A DNA stretch of 15,346 bases from Gammaproteobacteria bacterium. Lineage in GTDB: Bacteria > Pseudomonadota > Gammaproteobacteria > Xanthomonadales > Rhodanobacteraceae. The first letter of the stretch is position 1. Each line of letters opens with the position of its first letter. The stretch covers positions 4,361 through 19,706 of the forward strand of contig VBNZ01000045.1 of NCBI GenBank assembly GCA_005877675.1, given 5' to 3'. The notes below the pieces were generated by a model that did no database searches, had not been told where the DNA came from, and worked only from the letters and a program-made list of their open reading frames with translations. Made by a program: the position numbers and the translations under genes. Shown here piece after piece: positions 6,853 through 14,419 of this stretch.

Positions 6853-7614
6853 TCACCGCGCGGCCGCGCAGATTGCGAGAAATTCCGAGGCCACCAGCGA
6901 GGCGCCGCCGATCAAGCCGCCGTCGATGTCCGCCTGCGCGAACAGCTCGGCCGCATTGCCGGGTTTGACGCTCCCGCCATACAAAATACGGGTCGAGCCG
7001 CCGATTATAGCATCGCTTTTTGCCAATTTGCCACGGATGAAGGCGTGCACGTCCTGAGCCTGCGCAGGCGAGGCAGTGCGGCCGGTGCCGATCGCCCACA
7101 CCGGCTCATAAGCGACGATTGCGCGTGCGAATGCCTCGATGCCGCTCTGCATGAGCACTGCATCAAGTTGCGCCGCGACGACGCTTTCGGTCTTGCCGGC
7201 TTCGCGCTGCTCCAGCGTCTCGCCGACGCACAGCACTGGCACCAGTTCGGCCGTGAGTGCCTGCGCAAACTTGCGCGCGACGCATTCGTTGCTCTCGGCA
7301 TGATATTGACGCCGCTCGGAGTGCCCGACCAACACATGCGTCGCGCCGACATCGCGCACCATCGCCGCGGCGACTTCGCCGGTAAACGCGCCCTGCGTGT
7401 GCTCGCTCACATCCTGCGCGCCGAACGCGATACGCGACTTGGCATAGCGCGCGGTGAGTTCGCCGAGGTAGACGAATGGCGGAAACACCGCGATATCGAC
7501 CTCACCGGTTTCGCCCGCGCGCTGCGCCGCGTCGACCGCATCGACCAGCGATTGTGCCGACACGCGCGTGCCGTTCATCTTCCAGTTTCCCGCAACCAGC
7601 TTGCGACGTGCCAT
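6853..7614 (-). CDS. tpiA: Triosephosphate isomerase
   Basis: This glycolytic enzyme interconverts dihydroxyacetone phosphate and glyceraldehyde 3-phosphate in the cytosol. The 253-residue length is normal for bacterial TpiA. All catalytic residues are present: K12 in GNWKMNG, H98 in VGHSERR and E170 in AYEPVWAIGTG. The phosphate-binding ILYGGSVKPGN and GGLIGGASL motifs are also present. I chose the ATG at 7614 because the family starts as MxRRKLVAGNWKMNG and a GGAG lies about 8 bases upstream. An in-frame ATG at 7668 adds a non-conserved leader. It is the first gene of a minus-strand unit followed by secG and tRNA-Leu, and is divergent from the DUF885 gene. Confidence 0.98.
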   Translation of the reverse strand: MARRKLVAGNWKMNGTRVSAQSLVDAVDAAQRAGETGEVDIAVFPPFVYLGELTARYAKSRIAFGAQDVSEHTQGAFTGEVAAAMVRDVGATHVLVGHSERRQYHAESNECVARKFAQALTAELVPVLCVGETLEQREAGKTESVVAAQLDAVLMQSGIEAFARAIVAYEPVWAIGTGRTASPAQAQDVHAFIRGKLAKSDAIIGGSTRILYGGSVKPGNAAELFAQADIDGGLIGGASLVASEFLAICAAAR

Positions 7615-7640
7615 GGCACGGCTCCATGTGAGAGGCGCGC

Positions 7641-7668
7641 AGGATACACGCATCCGCGCGCGCGACAA
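7641..7668 (-). promoter_or_regulatory. Sigma70-type promoter for tpiA
   Basis: On the minus strand TTGTCG (plus 7663-7668) and TATCCT (plus 7641-7646) are separated by 16 bases. A TG just before the -10 suggests an extended element. The predicted start leaves a leader of about 20 bases that includes the GGAG site of tpiA. Confidence 0.5.
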
Positions 7669-7749
7669 CTGCGGTGCGTGACTGATGGGCTACGAGATCG
7701 GCTGGATGCGACTGATATTCTTTGCGCTCACCGACCTGAGACTCCAGCC

Positions 7750-9522
7750 ATGGCTCATCCGTTTCGCGCGCAAGCGCTCACCGCCGCCCTCCTGTTTGTG
7801 TTGTCGTTTGCGCCGGCGCATGCAGATACGCCCGTCGCGACGCCGAATGCCAACGCCGCGTTCATGACGCTGGCCGATGAGTTCTTCGACCGCTATTACT
7901 TCCCGAACAATCCGACCACGGCGACGCTGACCGGCCTGCACCAGTACGACGACAAGCTCGAGGATTACTCGCGCGCGCAGATCGATCGCGAGATCGCCGC
8001 GCTCAAACAGTACGAGTCGCGTGTGGCCGCGGTCGATGCCGGCACGCTGGATGAGATGACGCGCGGCGATCGCGACCTCGCGCTCAACTACATTCACTCG
8101 ACCCTGCTGACGCTCGAAACGATCCGGCCGTGGGAGAAGAATCCCGATACCTATTCGAGCGGCGTCACCAACAGCGCATTTTCGATCATGGAGCGCAAGT
8201 TCGCGTCGCCTGCGACACGCCTGCGCGCGCTCATCGCACGCGAGAAGCAGATGCCTGCCGCGCTCGCAACCGCGCACGAGAATCTCAAAAATCCGCCGAA
8301 GATCTACACCGAGATTGCGATCGAGCAGCTGCCGGGCACCATCGATTTTTTCAAGACCGATCTGCCGAAGGCGTTTGCCGACGTCGACGACAACACGCTC
8401 AAGCAGGAATTCGCGCTATCCAACGACATGGTGATCAAAGCGCTGCAGGACTATGCCGCGTGGCTGAAAAAAGATGTGCTACCAAAATCGCACGGCGACT
8501 TCAAGCTCGGTGCCGACACCTATGCGAAAAAACTGCAGTACGACGAAATGGTCGACATCCCGCTGGCCAAGCTGGTGGAGATCGACATGGCCAATATGCG
8601 CGCTAATCAGGCGCAGTTCGCCCAGGTCGCCAAAGAGCTCGAGCCGAACAAGACGCCGCAGCAGGTGCTGGCCGAGCTCGGCGCCGATCATCCCGATCCG
8701 AAAAAATTGCTCGATGCGTTCCGCAACACCTTCGATGGCTTGACCAAGTTCATCGATGAGAAGCAGATCATCACGATCCCCTCGCCGGTGCGGCCGATCC
8801 TTGAAGAGACGCCGCCGTTCATGCGCGCGACCACGTTCGCATCGATGGACACGCCCGGGCCGTACGAAACCAACGCGAAGGAGGCGTACTTCAACGTCAC
8901 GCTGCCGGAAAGCGCCTGGGACAAGAAGCACACCGACGAATTCATGGCGCAATTCAGCTACCCTGTGATCACGGTTGTCGCCGCGCACGAAGCCTATCCG
9001 GGCCACTACATCCAGTTTCTGTGGATGCAGCAGATTCACGATCGCGTGCGCAAGCTGCTCGGCGCTAACACCAATGTCGAAGGCTGGGCGCACTACTGCG
9101 AACAGATGATGCTCGACGCAGGTCTTGCGCAGTCGCTGTTCCCGAACGATGCGCGCCAGCAGAAACTGCTGCGCCTGGGCCAGCTGCAGGACGCGCTGCT
9201 GCGCAATGCGCGCTTCATCGTCGGCATCAAGCTGCACACCGGCGAATTCACCTTCGACCAGGCCGTGGATTTCTTCGTCAAGCAAGGCTATCAGTCACAC
9301 GCGGTCGGCACGGTCGAAACCAAGCGCGGCACTGGCGATCCGACGTATCTGTATTACACGCTGGGCAAGCTCGAAATCCTCAAGCTGCGCGCCGACGTCG
9401 AAGCCAAGCAAGGCAAGACCTTCACGCTCAAGCGCTTCCACGATGATTTCATGCAGCAGGGCTTTGCGCCGATCAAGATCGTGCGGCACGCGATGCTCAA
9501 GGACGATACGCCGGCGTTGTAG
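7750..9522 (+). CDS. Secreted DUF885-family putative metallopeptidase
   Basis: The product has 590 residues. An N-terminal signal peptide has a hydrophobic core ALTAALLFVLSFA and a probable cleavage after AHA (about residue 25), so the mature protein is periplasmic or outer-membrane associated. The rest matches the DUF885 family. Near the start is DEFFDRYYFPNNPTTATLTGLHQYDDKL. The hallmark HEAYPGH motif has H413, E414 and H419, and EGWAHYCEQM follows at about 444-453. These residues are the expected zinc ligands and catalytic glutamate of a gluzincin-like peptidase. Substrate is unknown, and peptidase activity is an inference from the motif. The frame is open back to 6637, but that extension is antisense to tpiA and lacks family similarity. 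The start at 7750 gives a clean signal peptide. A possible extended -10 (TGATATTCT, 7713-7721) precedes it. The stop codon lies inside a 13-base tandem repeat. Confidence 0.9.
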   Translation: MAHPFRAQALTAALLFVLSFAPAHADTPVATPNANAAFMTLADEFFDRYYFPNNPTTATLTGLHQYDDKLEDYSRAQIDREIAALKQYESRVAAVDAGTLDEMTRGDRDLALNYIHSTLLTLETIRPWEKNPDTYSSGVTNSAFSIMERKFASPATRLRALIAREKQMPAALATAHENLKNPPKIYTEIAIEQLPGTIDFFKTDLPKAFADVDDNTLKQEFALSNDMVIKALQDYAAWLKKDVLPKSHGDFKLGADTYAKKLQYDEMVDIPLAKLVEIDMANMRANQAQFAQVAKELEPNKTPQQVLAELGADHPDPKKLLDAFRNTFDGLTKFIDEKQIITIPSPVRPILEETPPFMRATTFASMDTPGPYETNAKEAYFNVTLPESAWDKKHTDEFMAQFSYPVITVVAAHEAYPGHYIQFLWMQQIHDRVRKLLGANTNVEGWAHYCEQMMLDAGLAQSLFPNDARQQKLLRLGQLQDALLRNARFIVGIKLHTGEFTFDQAVDFFVKQGYQSHAVGTVETKRGTGDPTYLYYTLGKLEILKLRADVEAKQGKTFTLKRFHDDFMQQGFAPIKIVRHAMLKDDTPAL

Positions 9523-9541
9523 CAATCGGTTGTAGCAATCG
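9516..9541. repeat. 13-base perfect tandem duplication spanning the DUF885 stop codon
   Basis: GTTGTAGCAATCG occurs at 9516-9528 and again at 9529-9541. The TAG stop at 9520-9522 falls in the first unit. It looks like a recent slippage or duplication event with no effect on the protein. Confidence 0.9.
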
Positions 9542-9568
9542 AGAGCAACCAAGTTCGATAGAGTAGTT

Positions 9569-9648
9569 CGTCATTCCCGCGTGCTCTTGGCGGGAATCCA
9601 GTGCCCTTGACTTAAAGACGCTGGATTCCCGCTTTCGCGGGAATGACG
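9569..9648. repeat. Large nested palindromic intergenic repeat
   Basis: The outer arms CGTCATTCCCGC (9569-9580) and GCGGGAATGACG (9637-9648) are perfect 12-bp inverted repeats. The inner arms CGGGAATCCAG (9591-9601) and CTGGATTCCCG (9621-9631) are also perfect. Each half can fold on its own (ATTCCCGC with GCGGGAAT, 9573-9580/9590-9597; TCCCGC-TTTC-GCGGGA on the right). This is the architecture of the dispersed palindromic repeats common in Xanthomonadales intergenic DNA. It lies between the DUF885 gene and dbpA and may act as an mRNA 3' end or stabiliser. Confidence 0.85.
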
Positions 9649-9689
9649 AGCTTGGTTGTTCGACTGCGTTACGGCTGTCACTACGACCG

Positions 9690-9776
9690 GCAATCCAGTG
9701 CTTTTAAGTCAAAGGCGCTAGATTCCCGGAATGACGAGCCTTGATTGTTCGACTGGCTGGGGCCGTCACTACAACC
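9690..9776. repeat. Decayed tandem copy of the palindromic repeat with its flank
   Basis: From CAATCCAGTGC (9691) onward the sequence repeats 9595-9689. This includes the AATGACGAG junction (9642 and 9730, 88 apart) and the unique flank ending in a GTCACTAC motif in both copies. About nine bases of the right arm are missing in this copy, and the left half of the palindrome is absent. The rest of the 293-base gap between the DUF885 gene and dbpA holds no gene. Confidence 0.8.
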
Positions 9777-9815
9777 TGCGCGGTATGAACCTGCTCGGCA
9801 TGCGATCATGCGCGC

Positions 9816-11189
<1,374 letters not shown>

Positions 11190-11214
11190 TGGCCTGTAAC
11201 AGAAGAATTGAAAG

Positions 11215-11279
11215 CAGCGCGCTTGGTCTCGCGGCGCTGTGCTTGGTCCTCAATCGGCCCATAGCAACCGCCATGGGCC
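11215..11279. repeat. Inverted and direct repeats downstream of dbpA
   Basis: CAGCGC (11215-11220) pairs with GCGCTG (11234-11239). GGCCCAT (11256-11262) pairs with ATGGGCC (11273-11279). GCTTGGTC occurs directly repeated at 11221-11228 and 11241-11248. No T-tract follows either stem, so these are not typical terminators. They may protect or end the dbpA transcript. The remaining gap up to 11354 shows nothing I recognise. Confidence 0.45.
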
Positions 11280-11354
11280 TCATTCCGGACCGGCGCTCAG
11301 CACCACGATCCCGGCGCGATCTTGCTTCCACTTCCTTTGTTGCAGGCCACTAGC

Positions 11355-11900
11355 ATGAGCGGCGGCGCATCCGAGGCAACGCTCGCGGCGGATGCGCAAG
11401 TGATCCTTGCGACACAACGCTGGCTCGAACGTGTCGTGATCGGCCTGAACCTGTGCCCATTCGCGCGCGCGCCGTTCGTGCAGCAGCGCCTGCGCTACCG
11501 CGTCAGCCACGCGCTGGACGAACAGATACTGCTTGCCGATCTGAGTGCGGAGTTGCTCGCGCTGCATTCAGCAGATCCGCAACAGTGCGAGACCACGCTG
11601 CTGATCCATCCCGATGTGCTGGGCGATTTCCTCGACTACAACGATTTCCTCGCCGTTGCCAACGACGCGTTACGCGAACTGGGTCTCGATGGCGAACTGC
11701 AGATCGCGAGCTTCCATCCCGACTATCAGTTCGCCGACACGGCGCACGACGCAATCGAAAACCACACGAACCGCTCGCCCCATCCGACCCTGCATCTGCT
11801 GCGCGAAACGAGCACCGACGACATCTATCGACGCAACATCGCCACCTTGCGCGCGTTGGGTTTGGCAGGGTGGCGTAAGTTGATGCGCGACGATATTTAA
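11355..11900 (+). CDS. DUF1415 domain-containing protein
   Basis: The product has 181 residues with the conserved features of the uncharacterised DUF1415 family. The N-terminal RWLERVVIGLNLCPFAR (about 22-38) carries a conserved Cys. The C-terminal block is IASFHPDYQFADT followed by ENHTNRSPHPTLHLLRE. These repeated His/Asn/Asp positions could bind a metal or cofactor, but no function is established to my knowledge. No signal peptide or membrane segment is visible, so it is cytosolic. I prefer the ATG at 11355 (MSGGASEATL) over the one at 11322 because family members begin shortly before the RWLE block and an AGG lies at a suitable distance. It sits in the same direction as dbpA. Confidence 0.85.
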   Translation: MSGGASEATLAADAQVILATQRWLERVVIGLNLCPFARAPFVQQRLRYRVSHALDEQILLADLSAELLALHSADPQQCETTLLIHPDVLGDFLDYNDFLAVANDALRELGLDGELQIASFHPDYQFADTAHDAIENHTNRSPHPTLHLLRETSTDDIYRRNIATLRALGLAGWRKLMRDDI

Positions 11901-11908
11901 GGCGGGCG

Positions 11909-11932
11909 CTGAATAAGTCCGTCCTGCAGGAC
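11909..11932. repeat. Fragment of the dispersed intergenic repeat (copy C)
   Basis: CTGAATAAGTCC at 11909-11920 matches the 5' end of the two longer copies (CTGACTAAGTCC at 6742, CTGAATCAGTCC at 14162). It is followed by the perfect 12-base palindrome GTCCTGCAGGAC (11921-11932). The rest of the element is not recognisable here. The remaining gap to 12054 holds no visible gene. Confidence 0.45.
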
Positions 11933-12054
11933 GCGAGCTGGCGGCGAAATTCAATGCGCCCGACGACGCTTGCTTGCGCGCTCGCTGCTTGTGCGCCGAC
12001 GAATTGCCGAGAATCCTTCCCCTACAATGCCGACAGGCCCCCCGCGAATTCGCC

Positions 12055-12978
12055 ATGTTGACTTTTCTGCCGACGTTCATCCGCCTGCCATTGGCACTGC
12101 TGCTGGTCGCACTCAACGTGCTCGTGCATGGCACGGTGCTGCTGCTCGTCGCCTTGATCAAGGCGTTGGTGCCGATCGCGGTGTTCAGGCGCGGCATCTC
12201 GCGCTTGCTGATCGCGATCGCCGAGCAGTGGATCGCGGTGAACGGCATGCTGTTCGCCTTGTTCACACGCACGCGTTGGGTCGTCGACGGCTTGGAAGGC
12301 CTGCGTCGCGACGGCTGGTATCTCGTGCTGAGCAATCACCAGAGCTGGGTCGACATTCCCGCGCTGCAGAGTACGTTCAACCGCCGCATTCCGTTCCTGA
12401 AATTCTTTCTCAAGCAGCAGCTCAAATGGGTGCCGGTGCTCGGCCTTGCGTGGTGGGCGCTGGATTTTCCCTTCATGCAGCGCTATTCACGCGAGACGCT
12501 GGAAAAACATCCCGAGCTGCGCGGCCGCGACAAGGAAACGACGCGCAAGGCCTGCGAGCGTTTTCGCGACCTGCCCGTGTCGGTGATGAACTTCGTCGAG
12601 GGCACGCGCTACACCGATGCCAAACACGCGCAACAGAATTCTCCCTACGTGCACCTGCTGCGCCCGCGCGCGGGCGGCATCGCGTTCGTGCTCGAGACGA
12701 TGGGCGATATCCTGCAGTCGGCGATCGACGTGACGATCGTCTATCCGCAAGGACGCCCCACCCTGCTCGATCTGCTCGCCGGGCGCCTCGATGAAATCCG
12801 CATCCACGTGCGCGAATTGCCGATCCCGGCGGAACTGATCGGTCGCGATTACGAAGCCGATCCGCTGTTCCGCGAACGCTTCCAGGCCTGGATCAATGCG
12901 TTGTGGGCGGAAAAAGATGCGCTGATCGCCCAACAAACAGTCGACGCACAGTTGACACGCGCCGCGGAAATCGTATGA
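12055..12978 (+). CDS. PlsC/YihG-like acyltransferase
   Basis: The product is a 307-residue inner-membrane acyltransferase of the PlsC (lysophosphatidate acyltransferase) superfamily, which moves acyl groups onto lysophospholipids during phospholipid synthesis or remodelling. Two hydrophobic segments at about 7-50 anchor it. The catalytic HX4D box is NHQSWVD (H95 and D100). The substrate-binding FVEGTRYT box has E182. A WWALDFPFMQRY segment lies between them. Length and motifs resemble E. coli YihG more than the shorter PlsC, so I leave the symbol empty. The ATG at 12055 is chosen because it directly precedes the hydrophobic N-terminus. The frame is open to 11974 with a poor leader. The last eight codons contain the promoter for the tRNA genes, and the stop is only 12 bases before tRNA-Gly. 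Confidence 0.88.
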   Translation: MLTFLPTFIRLPLALLLVALNVLVHGTVLLLVALIKALVPIAVFRRGISRLLIAIAEQWIAVNGMLFALFTRTRWVVDGLEGLRRDGWYLVLSNHQSWVDIPALQSTFNRRIPFLKFFLKQQLKWVPVLGLAWWALDFPFMQRYSRETLEKHPELRGRDKETTRKACERFRDLPVSVMNFVEGTRYTDAKHAQQNSPYVHLLRPRAGGIAFVLETMGDILQSAIDVTIVYPQGRPTLLDLLAGRLDEIRIHVRELPIPAELIGRDYEADPLFRERFQAWINALWAEKDALIAQQTVDAQLTRAAEIV

Positions 12979-12979
12979 T
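12952..12979 (+). promoter_or_regulatory. Near-consensus sigma70 promoter for the tRNA cluster
   Basis: TTGACA (12952-12957) and TATGAT (12974-12979) are separated by 16 bases. They are followed by a GC-rich discriminator (GGTGGGCTCGC) typical of stringently controlled stable-RNA promoters. The tRNA-Gly 5' end is at 12991, about four to five bases after the expected start of transcription. The promoter lies within the end of the acyltransferase gene, and its -10 overlaps the TGA stop (12976-12978). Confidence 0.85.
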
Positions 12980-12990
12980 GGTGGGCTCGC

Positions 12991-13066
<76 letters not shown>

Positions 13067-13195
13067 GTTATTTATGCGTTCGTCCTTGAACGCGGGCTTC
13101 GCCGAAAGGCGCTGATTCAGCCCGCTGCATCGACGTATGCAGGTTCAAGATCAAGAACGGCCATCCCTGGCCGCACTCTTCGTCAAGAGCACTAA
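13067..13195. other. Spacer after tRNA-Gly: series of four hairpins
   Basis: No gene is seen here. In order there are four hairpins. The first is GCGTTC-GTCCTT-GAACGC (13076-13093). The second is GCGGGCT/AGCCCGC (13092-13098/13119-13125) enclosing CGCC-GAAA-GGCG (13100-13111). The third is CTGCAT-CGACGT-ATGCAG (13125-13142). The fourth is CGGCC-ATCCCT-GGCCG around 13158-13173. The first and last recur in the next spacer. They may be processing or protection elements of the pre-tRNA transcript, but this is inference. Confidence 0.6.
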
Positions 13196-13227
13196 AAAAC
13201 CTCGGCGAATCCGGGGTTTTGTTTTTT
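13196..13227 (+). terminator. Intrinsic terminator between tRNA-Gly and tRNA-Cys
   Basis: AAAACCTCGG (13196-13205) pairs over ten positions (one G-U) with CCGGGGTTTT (13211-13220) around CGAAT. It is followed by G and six T residues (13222-13227). It should end most transcripts begun at the tRNA-Gly promoter. The next 41 bases before tRNA-Cys would then need to hold another promoter, which I do not see clearly. Confidence 0.8.
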
Positions 13228-13268
13228 GCGGGATGCGTTGCTACGCTTCGCGCAGGCCATCTTCAAGA

Positions 13269-13342
13269 GGCGAGGTGGCAGAGTGGTCATGCAGCGGCCT
13301 GCAAAGCCGTGTACGCCGGTTCGATTCCGACCCTCGCCTCCA
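13269..13342 (+). tRNA. tRNA-Cys (anticodon GCA)
   Basis: The gene is 74 nt with an encoded CCA (13340-13342). The acceptor GGCGAGG pairs with CCTCGCC and the discriminator is U, an identity element for tRNA-Cys. The anticodon loop CTGCAAA gives GCA. It is the second gene of the tRNA trio. Confidence 0.97.
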
Positions 13343-13475
13343 GTACTTGTGCGTTCTTCCGTGAACGCGAAACGAGCGGCCATCCTCGGTCGCACTTCTC
13401 AGTGATTTTCTGCGATCATCCAGACCGCGAGAATCAAGCGCAGCCATCCTCGGCTGCACTTTCAACTGAAACCTT
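13343..13475. other. Spacer between tRNA-Cys and tRNA-Leu with repeated hairpins
   Basis: GCGTTC-TTCCGT-GAACGC (13351-13368) lies eight bases after the tRNA-Cys CCA and matches the hairpin nine bases after tRNA-Gly. Two hairpins of the CGGCCATCC type follow, at 13377-13392 (CGGCC/GGTCG) and 13441-13456 (CAGCC/GGCTG). No terminator and no open reading frame of interest is present, so tRNA-Leu is probably co-transcribed with tRNA-Cys. Confidence 0.6.
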
Positions 13476-13559
13476 GCCCGGGTGGCGAAATCGGTAGACG
13501 CAAGGGACTTAAAATCCCTCGACCGCAAGGTCATGCCGGTTCGATTCCGGCCCCGGGCA
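13476..13559 (+). tRNA. tRNA-Leu (anticodon TAA), CCA not encoded
   Basis: The gene is 84 nt. The acceptor GCCCGGG pairs perfectly with CCCGGGC and the discriminator is A (13559). The anticodon stem AGGGA/TCCCT encloses loop CTTAAAA, giving TAA. The class II variable arm is GACC-GCAA-GGTC. The T arm is GCCGG-TTCGATT-CCGGC. The bases after the discriminator are GTC, so CCA must be added enzymatically, unlike the other three tRNAs in this window. Only 16 bases separate it from the convergent pgsA stop. Confidence 0.97.
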
Positions 13560-13575
13560 GTCTGTCCAGCGCGAA

Positions 13576-14136
13576 TCACCCCCGCCCGCGCAACGCCGGC
13601 CACGCGGCGCGCACGTATTCGAATGCAGACCAGATCGTCATCGCCGCTGCGACGACGAGCAGGGTTTCGCCGACGTGAAACAGGCGCAGACCTTCCATGT
13701 CGTGCTGGTAGAGCAGTACCAGAATCGCGACGATCTGCATCGTCGTCTTGATCTTGCCGAGCATCGCGACGTTGACGCGCGTGCGCTCGCCGATTTCCGC
13801 CATCCATTCGCGCAATGCCGAGATCGTGATTTCGCGGCCGACGATCACCGCGCTGGTGATCGCGAGCAGCGGCGTCGGATTCTCCTGCACGAGCAGGAAC
13901 AACGTGACCGCGACCATGAGCTTGTCCGCTACCGGATCGAGAAACGCGCCGAACGCGGACCACATGTTGTAGCGTCGCGCGATGTAGCCGTCGAGCCAGT
14001 CGGTGATCGCCGCGGCGAGAAAGGTCAACGCTGCGAGCACGTTCGAGCCGTCGAACTGTGCGTAGAACACCACGACCATCACCGGCAACAGCGCGATGCG
14101 GAACAGGGTGAGGATAGTGGGCCAGGTCAGCTGCAT
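13576..14136 (-). CDS. pgsA: CDP-diacylglycerol-glycerol-3-phosphate 3-phosphatidyltransferase
   Basis: This 186-residue integral inner-membrane enzyme makes phosphatidylglycerol phosphate from CDP-diacylglycerol and glycerol 3-phosphate, the committed step to acidic phospholipids. The complete CDP-alcohol phosphotransferase signature is visible: D46-x2-D49-G50-x2-A53-R54-x8-G63-x3-D67-x3-D71 (DWLDGYIARRYNMW, then GAFLDPVADK). The N-terminus (WPTILTLFRIALLPVM) is typical of PgsA, and several hydrophobic helices follow. Length is close to the E. coli enzyme. No strong Shine-Dalgarno is visible before the ATG. In E. coli pgsA lies upstream of and in line with glyW-cysT-leuZ. Here it faces the tRNA trio from the other side. 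Promoter DNA would be in the gap shared with the tyrA-like gene. Confidence 0.96.
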   Translation of the reverse strand: MQLTWPTILTLFRIALLPVMVVVFYAQFDGSNVLAALTFLAAAITDWLDGYIARRYNMWSAFGAFLDPVADKLMVAVTLFLLVQENPTPLLAITSAVIVGREITISALREWMAEIGERTRVNVAMLGKIKTTMQIVAILVLLYQHDMEGLRLFHVGETLLVVAAAMTIWSAFEYVRAAWPALRGRG

Positions 14137-14161
14137 ATCGGCGAAAAGTTGCTGGGAAGTT

Positions 14162-14275
14162 CTGAATCAGTCCATCCCGGACTCATCGGAGCGCGCCGAG
14201 TCCGGTACGTGCCCGGACTCGGCTACGACGAATCAATCGCTACGCGCCTGATTCGCAAGCGAGGCATCCTGCCTC
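14162..14275. repeat. Dispersed intergenic repeat, copy B
   Basis: This copy starts CTGAATCAGTCC. It carries CCGGACTC at 14177-14184, its perfect inverted partner GAGTCCGG at 14198-14205 and a further CCGGACTC at 14213-14220. It ends in the hairpin GAGGC-ATCCT-GCCTC (14261-14275). It aligns to copy A at 6742-6850. It occupies the divergent pgsA/tyrA gap of 283 bases. The rest of that gap, to 14419, shows no gene and no convincing promoter. Confidence 0.75.
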
Positions 14276-14419
14276 ACGGAAACTCTGAACTCGCTCGGAG
14301 CTTCCTTCTCTGCGCGAAGTGTGACATAGCGCGATGGAAAAAGTGCCCGCGCAACGCGGCCACGCGCACGGAGCGCGGGTTCCGCTACCATCGTTGCCTC
14401 ACCCGGATTCCGCCGTCGC

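Noticed and set aside
6637..7749. Very long N-terminal extension of the DUF885 reading frame (open back to 6637)
   Set aside because: It runs antisense through tpiA and part of secG, has no recognisable domain, and the start at 7750 gives a clean signal peptide.
8479..9285. 268-codon minus-strand open frame opposite the DUF885 gene
   Set aside because: It is a shadow frame. The plus strand carries the conserved HEAYPGH motif and signal peptide.
12004..12028. Promoter TTGCCG ... TACAAT ahead of the acyltransferase gene
   Set aside because: The spacer is only 13 bases, too short for a standard sigma70 promoter, and no better -35 was seen.
13067..13475. CRISPR-like array in the tRNA spacers
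   Set aside because: The three repeated motifs are irregularly spaced, differ in sequence, fold as hairpins, and have no cas genes nearby.
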